From Cyanoderma ruficeps (lineage: Eukaryota > Chordata > Aves > Passeriformes > Timaliidae): a DNA stretch of 64,000 bases. The stretch spans positions 15,256,426-15,320,425 of the forward strand of contig VZDJ01000346.1 in NCBI GenBank assembly GCA_008694505.1, read 5' to 3'. Every line of letters starts with the position of its first letter. Positions within the stretch are counted from its first letter, which is position 1. The position numbers were made by a program, and so were the translations under genes. Below the pieces are notes generated by a model, which was given only the letters and a program-made list of their open reading frames with translations, searched no databases and had not been told where the DNA came from. Below, one piece after another: positions 22,706-36,467 of the stretch.

Positions 22706-24413
22706 CTTTCCTCTCTTATTGATTTAATTTATTGATTTATCTTCTTTTATTCTGAGCATCTGGTTAACTACAAAACAAAATGGTCCACATGATTATTGCA
22801 AATAACTTTACATTTTGTTGCTATTTTCATTACTTATATGTATTCTGAAGATACTTCAAATTGGGCATCTATTATATATAATCACTGAATAGGTACATTG
22901 GTTAATTTATAAAGATGTCATAATTAATTTTCTCCCTTAATTTCCATACAACAGCTCAAAGTTCAAGAGAACATATCATTATTTTACACAGAAATTAACC
23001 TTGGGCATTTCAAATAGTGTCTATGCATATGTACTTCATTATCTATAATTTACATTCTATGTCAATCCCTGCTAATTCCTCAGAGAACATAATCATCAAG
23101 TGAACAAGAAGCATTTTGATGTCTCTTAGAGAATAATTTTAAGAATAAAGAGGGAAATGGCACACAATCCCAAATGCTGCTTTTTCTTCTACTGCTCAAG
23201 ATGAAGCTACCATCCTCACTTCCACTAGACCTAGAGTGGCACCTCAAGGCAGAGTTAAAAACATGTCAGGATTATTCACAGACTCATCACATGCCACACA
23301 CAGGGAAGTATTAGTATTAAGCCAGAATGGTGCAAAATCAGGTCAACAAAGGCCTGAGTCTGCAATTCTGCTTTTAGTGGTCTAAAAATGACAGGCTCTG
23401 ACTTTAAGTGAAAATTACTTCTGTGAACCAGGTACTTCAGTCCTAAGAAATATCAATTAAGTGCTATATCTCAGTGAAGAGATGAGGCTGTGAAGTGAAT
23501 CAACAAATTCTATAGACCATACTAGAATACAGAAGACTCCTATGATGAAATACGAAGATTCCTAAACACAAACAAAATGAGAAACTGGCTTATATTGGGA
23601 GCCAATTCCATTTCTTGTGTCTGAAGAACAGCAGATACATGTTTTACTCAAGCCATTCCAGACAAGAAGCAGAAAATAGGTCTGAATCATTTAGAGATTC
23701 TTTATAATACAGGGTAACTAAACCAATAAAATTTATCCATGTATATTTGAAAGACTTTCTAATGTAGTAAGTTTCAAGATTGTATCCAATCTTAAGCTGT
23801 TATGAATTGATCTGAAAATGTTTTTGTTTGCTCTCTTTCTTAGTTTAATGTATTTGCTCTTTATGTATCATATGAACAAGATAACCTATGGCAGAGTTGA
23901 CTAATCTGGAAGACACATCAATTCGTGTATGGTCAAAGTCTGTTCTTCTGTCTAGCAGAGGTCCATTCATTGTTCACTTCATGTGATAGTTGCCACATCA
24001 ATTTAACTTAAATATTTAAAATATTCTCTTTTGGCTATTTTAGCAAGGAACTTATCTCCCTAAATATTTGTACAGCATGTGTGTAGTTCGCTTCCTCCTC
24101 AGGAATTTTTTTTAAGCATACACAAGTAACACACACACAGGTAACTCATATTCTATAGGTTTTAGATGGAGAACAGCTCCTTTCAGCACACAGCGATTTC
24201 CTGAACAGATTTTTATAGCAGTTTAGCTAATTATTACTAAGAAGTTGAGGCATTATGAACCTACCTGCTTTTTTATTTTTGCATTCAATAATGGAATCAC
24301 CATACCTGAAACTATTGAAAGTGTGAAATGGAGTTTTTGACCCTGTGAGGTTTTTACACCAAGACAGTTCAGGAATAGATACCCAGGAGAACAGAAGGCT
24401 GGCTCTAGGGGAA
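22706..24413. other. AT-rich DNA, no gene recognised
   Basis: A possible second MIR/L2-like trace lies near 22945-23005, but it is too weak to call. No gene or RNA was found. Confidence 0.45.
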
Positions 24414-24745
24414 CTTGCAATACTTAAAGGCAACTTACGAGAAAGATGGAAAAGGACATTTTAGTAGGGCCTGTAATGATAAGACAAATGGTAATTGTTT
24501 TAAACTAACACAGCGTAGACTGACATCAGATATTAGGAAGAAATTTTTTTTAATGAGGGAGCTGAAGCACTGTCACAGGCTGCCCAGAGTGGTGGAAGCC
24601 TCATCCCTGGAAACATTCAAGGTAAGGCTGGACAGGGCTCTGAGCAACCTGATGTAGTTGAAGGTGTCTCTGCTTACTGCAGGGGCGTTGGAACGAGATG
24701 ATTTTAAAGGTCCCTTCCAAATTTAACCATTTAATGATTTTATAA
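24414..24745 (+). mobile_element. CR1 LINE, 3' fragment
   Basis: This fragment shows the standard order of a CR1 3' end. TAGTAGGGCCTGTAATGATA comes first, then a TTAGGAAGAAATTTTTTTTA segment, then GGCTGCCCAGAGTGGTGGA, CCCTGGAAACATTCAAGG, GGCTGGACAGGGCTCTGAGC and finally GGTCCCTTCCAA with an AT-rich end. It is 5'-truncated, as most CR1 copies are, and encodes only the tail of ORF2 plus the 3' UTR. One open frame across it is a relic. Confidence 0.9.
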
Positions 24746-25094
24746 TTGATTTTATGATATGTGTCTAATTGCTATGAATTTAATAATTTAACTGAATGGG
24801 TAGAATATTTCCTTGTTGCTTTGAGCATTAATAGTACTTCTTTTAACCTTTTTGACCTACAGAGATTCTGTTGAATTGCCTAGAGGAAAAACAAAGATGG
24901 TACTCATCTTGAATAGCTTGTCTGGAACATAACATTTATTTTATCGCTATCAGAACTCACACTAAGAACAAAAGGATTGGAGAAGACCTAAAATATCTTC
25001 AGCCTTATGTAGGATAAAGAATATTCATATGGATATACTCAATCTACTCCACAGAACACACAGCTGCATGCATCACTACAGGAGACAAGTGATC

Positions 25095-26373
25095 AGAGAA
25101 AAAGATCTGCCTAGTTAAACAGAGAATTTAGGCTGGATCTTAGGGGGCAAAGAGAATTTATCGTCTCTGGAAAGAGGGTCAGGTAAATTGGGATGACCAT
25201 AAAGATGTGGTGAGGTCATACAGGATGAAGATTAGCACAGCTAAAGCTCGATTAAAACTTGTTTGGCCACTACAGTTAAAACCAAAAAATTTTCCAGAAA
25301 TACACTGGCAGCAAAAGGAGAGTCAAGGAGTGCTTTCACCAACTGTTGAATGCAGTGTAGAGGATGAGGAAAAGGCAGAGGTAGTTAATATTTTCTTTGC
25401 CTCAGTCTTCAAGTGGTTGCCTCAGGATACACAGCTCCCTGAGATGGAAGTTGGTGATGGAGAGATGAATGAAACCCCCACAGTCCAGGAAGAGATGGTT
25501 AATGACCTCCTTTGACAATATGATATTCACTATGGAGCCTGATAGGATCCACCCCAGAGTTATGAGGGAACTGGAGAAAGAACTTTCTAGTATCAACCAC
25601 AAACCACTTTCTAGTATCTTCTAGCAGTCCTGGTTAACTGGAGAAATTCCACATGACTGGAACTTGGCAAAAGTAACACCCATCTACAAGAATGTTTGGA
25701 AGGATGATCCAGGCAAATAAAGGCCTTACCATGGTTCCAGGCAAGGTTATGGAAGAGATCATCCTGAATGCCACAACACAGCGCATGCAGAACAACCAGG
25801 GCATCACGTCCAGCCAAAGTGAAAGGCAGATCCTGCTGGTCCAATCAGATCTCCTTCTGTGACAGGCTGATCCATTTCTGAAGGTGCATGTGGTCTCTCT
25901 AGACTTCAGTAAAGTGTTTGACACCATCTTGCACAGCATCCTCCTAGGACAACTCTCTGCTCATGTTTTGGATAGGTGTACTCATCGATGGGTAAAAAGC
26001 TGGCTGGCTGGCCAGGCCCAGAGAGCTGTGGTCAATGGAGCCAAATCCAGTTGGTGGAAGGTCACCAGAGGTGTTTTTGAGCCAGTTTTACATCTTTATT
26101 GATGATCTGGGCATGGGGATTGGGTGCACTCTCACTAAATACCCAGATGACACCAAGATGGATGGGAGTGTTAGTCTGCTCGAGGGGAGGAAGGATCTAC
26201 AGAGAGACCTGGAAAGCTTCATTCAGTGGGTTCAGAAGGTTCAATAAGGATGTCTGGATCTGGCACTGGGTAGCCTGGGTTTAGTGGTTTAGGGATTACA
26301 GTGGCAGTGCTGGGTGGATGGTTGGACTAGATGATCAAGGTCGCTTCCAACCCTGAGGATACCATGATTCTAG
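25095..26373 (+). mobile_element. CR1 LINE, 5'-truncated and internally deleted
   Basis: The 5' part corresponds to the CR1 ORF2 segment just before and inside the reverse transcriptase. It includes DEEKAEVVNIFFASVF (about 25363-25410) and the motif-A-like DFSKVFD (about 25902-25922). Later come WLAGQAQRAVVNGAKSSW and a YPDD catalytic-box-like segment (about 26140-26151). From about 26245 the sequence jumps to a CR1 3' end: TTTAGTGGTTTAGGGATTAC, then GGTTGGACTAGATGATC, then CTTCCAACCCTGAGG. The C-terminal part of ORF2 is therefore missing. It lies 350 bp from another CR1 on the same strand. Confidence 0.9.
25207..26247 (+). pseudogene. CR1 ORF2 reverse-transcriptase relic
   Basis: CR1 ORF2 normally encodes an endonuclease and reverse transcriptase used for retrotransposition. 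Here only part of the reverse-transcriptase region survives, in at least three pieces: 25207-25515, then about 25884-26102, and 26035-26247 in a different frame. Stops follow the first piece near 25515. The segment that should hold the PQGS motif is deleted just before VLHLYIDDL. The YPDD sequence stands where the catalytic box should be. The protein cannot be active. Confidence 0.85.
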
Positions 26374-28949
26374 GATGAAAGTGTCATCTCAACAGTCTGA
26401 CAAAATGAGGAAAAGATTAATGAATCCAATCTACATCATTTATTTCAATCACAAAAAACTTATCTATTTTAAGCCTGAAGAGAATATCTGTAGATAAATG
26501 GATGTTGTTTTCTCTGTGGAAGTACAAGGATGGTAAAACATGTACTATCCTGAAATTTCCTTCATCTGCTAATATTACTACTTTTTGTGCAAGATTACAA
26601 TTTCACTGTTATGTGTGAGGCCAAGTATCCTAATGATTGCTTCTAAAACAGTTTCTGTTTATAAATGTCAGGTAATTCGATAAATTAATTAAAATCACAT
26701 TACTTTTTCAGACAAACATTCACAAAGACCAAATTAGCAACAGAGGGTCATTTCAAAAAAATTTGTGAAAATCTTCAGATCCTATTTTTTGTGCTATTTG
26801 TAAAATAAATTAAGGAAATTAATAAAATTACGGAAAGCAGAGAAATCATCAATTCATACAAATACTTAATAATCATTTTAAAGAGACAAAGTTGGTGCTA
26901 TTAATTTTAAAGTGGAAAAAATACAGTTTGTCTTGTCAGTGAAAAAACAGTTTGTCTTAGCACTTACATTAGGGAAGAAAATGGCATGGAAGAACTGATT
27001 CCTGTACAGAAAACTAAAATAGTTCAGAAAAACTAATCTTGATTTGCCAACAGCTTTTCTGTTCTTTGCAGTCATTATCCACAGTAATGGGCTGAGACAA
27101 CTATACAGGAAATTAAGATGTACATTTGGATCACTGGTAAATGAGCCATTAGATAATAGACAACTGATTTGTTCAGCTTATATATTGTACAGAATGCTTC
27201 ACTTTTAGAAAGGAGATGAAGAATTAGCTATGAATTGCCTGGTATTTTTATGCATTGGTGAACTTTCCTGTAGTGTAGCTTTAGTAGAATTTTTTTTTGT
27301 TCATTGATCTGGGAGAGTGAAGTAAAAGCATATATCGATGCATATCACAGTAATAATGACTGTAGATATTTTGATTTTCATCTAACAGATGTATGTAAGA
27401 GATAGAGGATATCATGTATTACCTATGAACACCGAAAGGGGTGGGTGAGGATGGTGGAGGGAGTTCAAAAACTTACTATAACTTTAAACAACATTTCAAA
27501 ATGATTGAGGATTTTGGTGACTTGAAGATCCTTTACTTTTGCACAATCATGTACCACATCAGGGAGAAATTAAATTGGGAAATCATATTCCCAAATTTTC
27601 TTCTGCATGCACTAAACTAAGTTTATGTTAAGTAAGATGCTTGCACTAGTAAGGAAATAAGAGAAGACCACTTTCTGAGAGAAGAGCACCCCTTTTCCCA
27701 TTATGATCTCTTTTGAAGTAGCTGCTTGACTAATGAATTTGTACACATCCCACCTCCAATATTCCCTATCCCACTTCCCACATGTGTGTGCATTACTGAG
27801 AAGTAATTATAACAAAAAATACAAACCTTAGTGAAGAAGAGATGGGTTGTGACAGCTAAAAAAAGACCAGATACTTCAGACAAGTCATCATCTTACCGTG
27901 TCTTCTGACCTTTCAGCAGCCACAAGACCAAATGAATAGAAGGACAAGGTGAACAGGTATTGTTTCATTTATTGATCTGGAAGGTTGGACAATTCGAACA
28001 AAGTATTGTTTAGATAGTTTTTCTTAATGATTCATCAATATACATAGAAAAAAATGTGTTCTATTACAGAAAAGATTAATTTAATGTGTCAGTGTCCCAT
28101 TGTCAGGGACAAAGAATGGATTGAATCTGTTAGTCATTCTTTAACCAAGAGCATAAAGAATGTACACAGATTTGTCTCTTTCTAAGAGAAGAAATTATAG
28201 AGGTATTTGCAGCGCTTATCTTCAAGCACTTACACATTACTCTACCTAAACTCTCCCTGTAATCCGCTGGATGAAACACTCCTGCAGGCAGGAAGTTAAA
28301 AGTGTCTTAGTTACACTTATGCTCTGAACATCTCCTAGATAATTTTCATGTTGTTCAGTGGAAATCTTACCCCAAGAGCCTAATACCAAATAGTTGGACT
28401 AAACCAAGTAGGTGAACCAGTCTTCCTGATTCTTCTCATGAGCTTAGGGTTGCTTCAGGAAAATAAACTTACCAAAATATAGTTAGTAAGATGATATTTA
28501 TATATATTTTTATGACTATCTGGAAGACTGGGCTCTGTAAAGACACTTCAAAAAGAATGGTTGGAATGAAGATTTCTTCACAAGACTAATCTAAGCACAT
28601 TGCAGCATCATCCAACAGCAAGACATACAGGTCTTAGATATCTGAAAGAAACAGAACATTCATTGCAGAACTGAGGGATGTAATCTGATTTTTAGATAGC
28701 ATTTTTTTACCATAGGAAAAGGTAGGCCAGAAACTGGGCATATTCATCATTCAAGAGATTACAAAAGCAGTATATTGAACACTGTTGGAAAGCAGGCTTT
28801 CTTATCATTGCTACTGGATATCAAGACTTTATAATTGGGAAGTTGGCAAAAAAAAGGGGAAGAAGGGGACATGGAAGGGGAAACTGAAAGGAAAGGGAAA
28901 AAAGAAAGTATAGCACATCATTATACCAAAACACAGCAGTTAAAAATTA
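26374..28949. other. AT-rich DNA, no gene recognised
   Basis: No exon-like frame, RNA gene or familiar repeat was seen. Confidence 0.5.
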
Positions 28950-29018
28950 GAAACTGAAACACAGAAAGTTCAACTGGCTTGCCCCAAACAACTCACAAGG
29001 CCTGTGCCACAGTCACTG
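28950..29018 (-). repeat. Possible MIR-like ancient SINE fragment
   Basis: GAAACTGAAACACAGAAAG, then ACTGGCTTGCCCCAAAC, then CCTGTGCCACAGTC follow the order of the GAAACTGAGGCACAGAGAGG ... CTTGCCCAAGGTCACAC block of reversed MIR-like SINEs. Divergence is high. Confidence 0.4.
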
Positions 29019-30162
29019 CTAGAAAAATTAACTTTAATGTTATTCATCTACAAGTTCATTGTTTTGTTAGAGGTCCAGGTTTAGACTATGATCTTTTGCA
29101 TTTCAGTAAAGAACTCAAATCTTGTAGTAACATGGAACTAAATAACACAAACTCAGCTAAGTTTAACCATTTCTTCTCTTTTTCAGTCATGATAAGTAAA
29201 ATCAGACAGTGTGCTCACACTGAAACCTTAAATAATCACTTGGAGAAGTTGTTTACATCTCAGCGTAGACCACTGAAAATAGCAATCTTTAATGGAAATG
29301 CTGACCAGCCTTTCATGCACAGCTCTCAATAATGAAAGATTCCTGTCTGGCTGACTCTCTCATTGCCATCTAACCATTTTTCTTCCATTCATTAGTGGAA
29401 CATCATATAACTTAATGGAAATTAACGTATGTAAAGAATGTCCTCCCAGAGGGATTTCTGGAACAAAAGAATATTTTTCTATAGTTGGCAGTTTTGGTAA
29501 GAGCTCATTTTCTAATCTACAGTAGTTGTTAACTTCACAAAGAAATGAATTCTCTTTCTTCAGATTTTTAACCAAATGCCCCATTTTTGGCTTTGTGTCT
29601 TGGACTTGTGGATGTCTTAAAAATAAAAGCACAAAATCCCACCCTCCAAGTTTCTGATTGCTTTTTATAATAGCTCAGTCCCTGAGGGCCTCAGCTTGTT
29701 ATTGAAATTGTTTTCTTTAATGGGCATTTTGTGCTTTTCCCCTGGATTATTTTACTTACTGGGAGTGGTGAATGCGTGCCAGTTCAAAAATCAAACACTG
29801 GGGCAAATGCTACAAACACATTGCCCAACATGTGGTCAGCATTTAGACAAGTATATAAAGCAGAGAATTGTTCTGAGCGCTGGGGAGAACACTCTTAATT
29901 CAGTGTTACAGCAGATAAATTATCTATCTCATGATTTAGATTATGCTGACAGTTTCATTATGTATTTCCAGTGCCCAAAGATACTAATAAGTGTTGTAGG
30001 TTTGTCCCAGTTCAGTATAGTAACTAAATTCTGCCTTCAGATGAATGCTGAACAGGCCCAATGAAGGGCAGATGTGTTCTATAGGATCTTGGCACTGTCA
30101 AGACACAACATCTGAACTTTGAATTTATTTCAAAAGCCTGAAAGCTTATTTAGCTGACATTT
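29019..30162. other. AT-rich DNA with chance open frames
   Basis: A frame with an ATG at 29720 runs to 30064 (114 codons). Its hydrophobic N-terminus resembles a signal peptide ending near GVVNA. It has no homology that I recognise, T at -3 of the ATG and no visible splice or promoter context, so I do not call it a gene. Confidence 0.4.
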
Positions 30163-30189
30163 GGGAGGGAGGGAGGGAGAGGGAGAGGA
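30163..30189. repeat. GGGA microsatellite
   Basis: GGGAGGGA units repeat, followed by GGGAGAGG. The run is G-rich enough for quadruplex potential. Confidence 0.85.
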
Positions 30190-30680
30190 TCTGATTCTCC
30201 TCTCACACATGTTTTAAGCCATTGTTGGATTTCTGATTTCATTAGAGTTACATCTGATTTACATGGCTGTCAGTGATGGGATACAGTCTATATAAAACTG
30301 AATTATGAAATCTAAGGAATATTCTGCCAGATTTCTGATGCTACACCCAGCAGACTATTGAAGTTATAAACTGGAAAAATAACTTGCTAAAGGAAGACAG
30401 ATCAAGAAACAATCTAATGGGATGGTGGTTACTAAATTCCTAAAGGATTAGGCCTGTGTTTGCTGAATTTTTTACAAGGCTAGTGCCTAAGTTGTCACAG
30501 AGTGCTTTATTGAATGTTATACTGAATTCAAAACATTTTGGAACCTCACAATTCCTCAATGGTGTCTGATCCTACAAGGTGCTTTGTCTGTGTCAATCAG
30601 TCTTTTGTAAACACATTCTGCAATTTCAATTTTCCATCTATCATCATACACTGAAAAAATCATCATACTATATTAAACAG
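30190..30680. other. AT-rich DNA, nothing recognised
   Basis: No gene, RNA or repeat was recognised. Confidence 0.5.
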
Positions 30681-30810
30681 TTGTGGGGTTTTTTTGATGG
30701 GGGGTTTTTTGGTGGTTTTTTTTTTGGTTTTTTGTTTTGGTTTTTTTTTGTTTTGTTTTTACAAATCCATCATAGTTTAAGTTTCCAGGTTTGTTTTTTT
30801 TTTTGTTTTA
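30681..30810. repeat. T/G-rich low-complexity tract
   Basis: Runs of T alternate with short runs of G over 30681-30763. After about 25 bases of ordinary sequence, a second T-rich run lies at 30789-30810. This is simple sequence and not coding. Confidence 0.9.
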
Positions 30811-32549
30811 GGCACTTGTCCATCTAGCAGCCCTTATTTCCCACTACAGCCAATGGAAAGCTCCACTGAATGTTTCTCCACTTGAGAAACATTCAAAAAC
30901 ATAAGATTTCTGGTTTAAATCACCTTCTGAAAGATCTGTCTCTCTATGTTAATTGGATAGGTTCATTTGCCCTCATAACTAGACACCTGAACTAGGATTG
31001 TCCAACCATGGGTTGCCGCACGTAATCTGGTATTACAAATTCTTATGGAACTCTAATTTCCTGCACAAATTCTTTCATCAAGTTGCTTGTAGTTGTTGGA
31101 GTTACAAGAGTATGTATTTAATTTCCTTCAACTACTCTTTGGAAGAAAGCATCTTATTCATTGTGTTCCCTTAGTGATAATCTGGTTTGCCATACAGTAA
31201 AGTCAGTGGATTTGCTGGACAAATAAAATCGACGTTATGTTTTCAGTTTCTAGGACATCTCACTTGAGCCAGAATTAAAACATTAGGAATCAATGTGGTA
31301 GTATTCTTCAAGCCCATGTGGCACTGTCAGGAGAGGACTTAAAGATTTTGTGGGAAGGGAGCAATCACAGTAAGGCGTTCTTAGATCATGCAGAAACTTT
31401 AAGACAAGCTCAGTCTCTAGATCTTTCTGGGGCCTCTAATCCTGAGGCACAACTTTCTCTAGGCTCAAATCCTGAAGTTAATAGGTAAGGTTCTAGTTAG
31501 ACCACTCAATTTTCATGTTACCCACAAGAGAACTCAAGGTACAACTGCTCAAAATTGTTGATGCCAGAAAGCAACCCAAGTAGCAAAAACAGTGACTCAA
31601 TGTCTGCTTCTGCTTCATGTCAGAGAGATAATCTCTCATTGTAATCTTGACAAAAAGTGTCAATATAAGTTTGAATTTGATTCCAAAAATTATTTTAAAA
31701 AACTTGCACTGAAAGTAATTAATTAGGAAAAAATTTCTTACTGTTACACTTTAACTGACAGTCTAAATGAAACAAAACCAGTCTCCAATAGGAAAAAAAT
31801 TCAAATTTCTGTTGGTTCTTGTGTTGCACCTTATTGCAAAAATAACAAAACATAAGAATAAGAACAATACCCTTTGACCTAAAACACTCAAAATCCCTAA
31901 AGAGGATTTTCCTGATATTGCTGTATCTTTGCTCACCTGTTGTGAGGAGAAGATGAAAAAACAAAATTTAGCAAGAAGGAGTGGATGCATTTGCTGTAAT
32001 TCACCAGAAACAAACTGTCTGCCCACCTTAGGAGCAGGAACACTGAGGGAGACTAGGGTACTGCTCGAAGGGGGCATGAAACAGGATGAAGTGGCATGAA
32101 GGCTCCGTGGTCATGCTCTTGAAAACAATGCATCTAATGGGAACTAAGCCAAAGGAATAGCCCAGACAGTAATTGAAAGGCGAACTTTGCTTCATTATCT
32201 CAAAAATAAACAGTATTTTTCACTCCTCTACACATCTTAGTGATTGCAGTCACTCAAACTGGACCTAAACATGAAATGACATGAACTATCCCCTTTCTCA
32301 AAGAAAATTATGTAAATATAGCTTAGGTGAGAAGAGAGATCAGAGAAGACACCATCATAACTTCTGGGATCAGTCAACATTCTCAGCCTGTCTACTCCCC
32401 CAGTAGGAATGGCTCTTGGCTAAGAACATTGCTCTATGCACACTAAAGGTTTCTTTCAAGCCAGCTCTTATTGGTAATTACAGCTTGTCTGAATATCACT
32501 TCAAATTCATTTTTGCATTCAGTATATTACCAACAGCAATCTCAGAACC
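30811..32549. other. AT-rich DNA, no gene recognised
   Basis: Only short open frames were seen. No known repeat was recognised. Confidence 0.5.
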
Positions 32550-32885
32550 TTAACCTGTCACGGTTCTCTATTAGCAGAATGTTTGTTAATGAAGTGCCTT
32601 ATTCCATAAACTGGAACTCGGTTCAGTCCCTTCGAGGGCATTAGCAGAGCACACTTAGGAAAGCAGATAATGCACCAGGTGAGAGTGGGGACTCTGTGGG
32701 CACCTGCCCCTGGATATTGGTCAGACCAAGCTCTGGTGCAGTGAGCTGGTCAGGGGGAACCCCATAGCAGGGCACTGACAGCTGCTTGGGCATAAGGGAC
32801 TCATCCTTCCCAGGGCACTGGTAAATGGATCAAACATAAAGGGTTCAAAGACACCCTCCTTTTATGTGACATCTGTCATGGGGGG
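32550..32885. other. GC-richer block of unknown origin
   Basis: This block of about 330 bp is clearly richer in G and C than its surroundings. On the minus strand it contains a TATA-like CATAAAAGG near 32858. It could be a decayed LTR or a conserved non-coding element. Neither terminal repeats nor a reading frame supports a firmer call. Confidence 0.25.
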
Positions 32886-35800
32886 TTGCTGTCAGCTGTA
32901 AGTTACTTTCCTGAAAAGGAAAAGAGGATTGTTCTCATCAGTCTCATACTGGGAAGGAAATTACTGGGAAGCACCTCTGACCCATTTTCTCCCTCCCACC
33001 TTGCCAGTACAATTTTAGAAAAGCAAAAAGTCTCTAACTCCATTGTGCAAAAATCAAAGGCCACTTTAAGAAAATTTAACCCCATTGCTGTGCAACTGAT
33101 CTGGAGAAATAAACAAGAAAATATCTAAAGAAACACATCTTCTGCAAACCATGGTAACTTTGTATTGCCTATCTGTGAAGGAAATGAGCACTCCTATCAG
33201 GCTAAAAGTGATTCAAAATCACAATGACTATTTTAACTTCCCACTTTTTGATACAGATTATTTTTAAACTTTATAACGACAATTATGTAATTTTAAATTA
33301 AAATCATATTTCCATGATCTTTAATTCCAGGTACATTTTCAAAAATAATTTTAAAAACATTAAATGCAATATTGCTTATAGAGAAAGTTTCTAATTCATC
33401 TTCTCCCTTGTTTCTGCAAAACTCTTATTATATATTCATCTGAATTATATATATAAAAATATATTAACACTGCAGTTCATATGGATTAAGCTATCTGTAA
33501 TTTGCATCAATAAAAGTCAGTACTACATGTCTCTTACAGCATAAAATACCAATTCGACTCCCTTTAAAATCAATGAGTATACTATAAGTCAGACAGGTGA
33601 TACAGAAAATATTATATATGTAATAAATAATAAATGTAGGCCATCTACTGTTTGTCATTTAAAATTGACCTCAAGACAACAAAAAATAGATATGGACTTT
33701 GATTCCAACCAATTTATATTCTAATTTATATTCCAGATTAATATCAGAGCTGAAAAATTAACTTGTCCATATGGATTTTTATTATTTTATAATCCATAAA
33801 TGCAACAATATATTTTTTTTTGCACAAGATCACTAAGTCAGAAAAAAGCATTCCCTGGTTTGATATTCTTGCACATATTTCTACAGTATTTATGTTTCAG
33901 AATTTGATTTTCAAAGACCATAGGAGAAATGGTGGAATATATAGTTTTATATGTAGGACAAACTATTCCATTAAAATAATTGATTTTGTAATTGCTAGAC
34001 CTATATGAAACTTCAGTGCAGAGCAGACTTATAAAGATGCTGCAAACTTGAATCAATAACAATCATTTTAGTTCTTTTTGGTAAATAGAATATGGAAAGT
34101 TCTTTCTTGTTTGAAAGTCATGAAAATAAGATAACTAGGCATAAGATGGACAAATGTTAGTAAATTGGAAGAGAGAAAACCACTGCAGATTGCAAAAAAA
34201 CCTTTTTCTTTGATTTTTTATAATTAATTATCTTAGGAGGATATAATATTTGTCAATTAGTGTGTTAAATTTAAAACAACTTTAACTGAGAAAATACTGC
34301 AAGAAGCATTTTACTTTAGCAATGGTGAGATGAAAGAAAAGGGTAATTTCTTTTAGGTCACTATAAAAATAAGTATGAGAAAAGTAACTTTTGCAGTCTT
34401 TGGATTGGAATCTTTTGTTTTGGTCTTTTTTTTTCCCCCTCAGAAGTTTGGTTACTGACTGAATCTGACATGGGTTCTGGTGGGTTTTAAACTTTTTCAT
34501 TTATTCTACACGTTCAATTTTCTACATGAAAGACCCACATCCAAACTTTGCAGTCAGCAGAGCGTGCAGGAAGCTCAGACTTTGGCCTGCCACTTACCCA
34601 CACTAAAATGCAAAAAGGATCTGTAGAGCTGGACTGAAAAGTAGCTTACAATGCTCTCTGCACCACTGATCAATGTTCCAGCAAGGAGGAGATGCAAGAT
34701 ACAGCTTTACTGTCTGTACAATAAAGTACTGTCCGTACTGTGTTGAACAGCCTGCACTTGTCTAGCAGCTGGGTAGTCTATTCTGCATTCCTACTACACC
34801 TGCAAACCTAGGATGATATGTGATTATCATTTAAAATTTACGGCAAATTTGAAAAATGGAGAATGAGCTTGAAAAAGGCCCTGAGAAGCAGACTGGTGGC
34901 AAAGATACTTGCATTTCTGTCATCTATGATATTAATAATCTGAATTTTAAAAATGAATAGTCTTTATAATATGTTGTCTTTAAAGTTAATAAACAAAACA
35001 CAATGTATCAAAGGCATGCCAAAAACTCTGACATTTATGCGTCTTATTTAGAGAAAGTCATATTCTTAGACTAAAAATAATAATTCTTTGTTAAATAAAG
35101 ACACACACATATCCTCAGAAACACAAAACAATGGCTGACTTACAGACCTGTGTTTTGTGGGGTTGTGAGTTCCAAGGAGGCTCTATCAAGAACCAGTCTC
35201 CTGCAGGGCAAGCACTCTGAGGATAAGTAATTAAGGCAGTCTCTCCCTGTGAATTCAGATGCCACATGAAACTGATGGAAGACAGAGGCAGGTAGGTTTT
35301 CTACAATGTCATTAACCCAGTGTGGAGGATTGTTTTTTCAACCAATTGTTTAGCCAGTGCTAGATGAAGAAAATTTGCAGAGAGTGCAGAAAAGCACTGT
35401 AAGAAGGGATGTTGTGCCTGAGGAAGGAAGAGATAAGCAGGCAATTGTGACTGCCACTTCTGATAGAGTAAAGATTGAACTGTGATAGATCAGCAAATGT
35501 GATAGTGTGAGACTAAACGCTTAGGGCTTGAAGGAGAGAAAAGGGCTGAAGATGATGTTGTGGGGAAGGGACAGCCAGGGAGAGGCAGCAAACCCAGACA
35601 AGGCATGGTTTGATCAATGAACTGAGAAGCTGAATCTAACAGCAGCATATTGAATGAAAATTTGTCTCCATGTCCTATTTCACTCAAAAATATATTTGCT
35701 GTGATAGATCCTACATTGTGTATATGTCACTCTTGTTAGGGCAGGCTGCTGCTATGGCAAGGCCATCTGATACTGCTAGATATTATAAGGATTACTTGCT

Positions 35801-36467
35801 AACTTTTAAATTTTAAGCCTCTGCATATTTTTCCTTTGGGTTTAGTTTGGGGATTTTTTTCACCCTTTCTTCTAAATTACAGACTATTCCACAGATTGAA
35901 AACATCCAAACCTTGTACCTGTTCTCTAATGACTTCATTTCCACTAAGTGGGACACAATCTCCAGGTATTTTCCACATGTTCTAATGGTAATACTGGGAT
36001 GAGAAAGTTGTTCTGCCATTTTTAGAAGCTGTTTCTGTGAGTGGAAATGTACCATGCAGAGAGAAATTGTAATTACTGTCTACTATTTCCTCTGTTATTT
36101 AGGATACTAACTATGATAGATTATATGTACTGAATTTCTCCCCCAAATGTGGAGTAATATCAGTTTGTAGACTTTTATTTTGTTTGACACAAAGTTTTTT
36201 AATCCTTGTGGGAGAAAAACTCAGTATTACACAGTTTATGCATTTTTAGTTATTTCTGTGTTTAGGATACATTTATTTTAAACTGCTAAATGACATATAA
36301 AAACCTGATGGATGTGCAATTAAAATACAACTTTACTAAGTTCATTTTCATATGTCTTATAAAGTTTAGATTAATGGTGACTAAGGTTATTAAATTGACT
36401 ATTATGAAAAATGAGCAGTCAGCTCTGAGTTACAACATACTGATTCTCCAGTATCTTTTAATTTCTT
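32886..36467. other. AT-rich DNA, no gene recognised
   Basis: Very AT-rich around 33240-33830 with TATATA runs. No coding or RNA feature was seen. Confidence 0.5.

Noticed and set aside
22945..23005. Possible extra MIR/L2-like fragment
   Set aside because: Only a loose resemblance (a TTATTTTACACAGAAA-like core), too diverged to separate from chance.
29696..30064. 122-codon frame with signal-peptide-like start
   Set aside because: The listed start is TTG. The first ATG is at 29720 in weak context, no homologue is recognised, and AT-rich DNA of this length yields such frames by chance.
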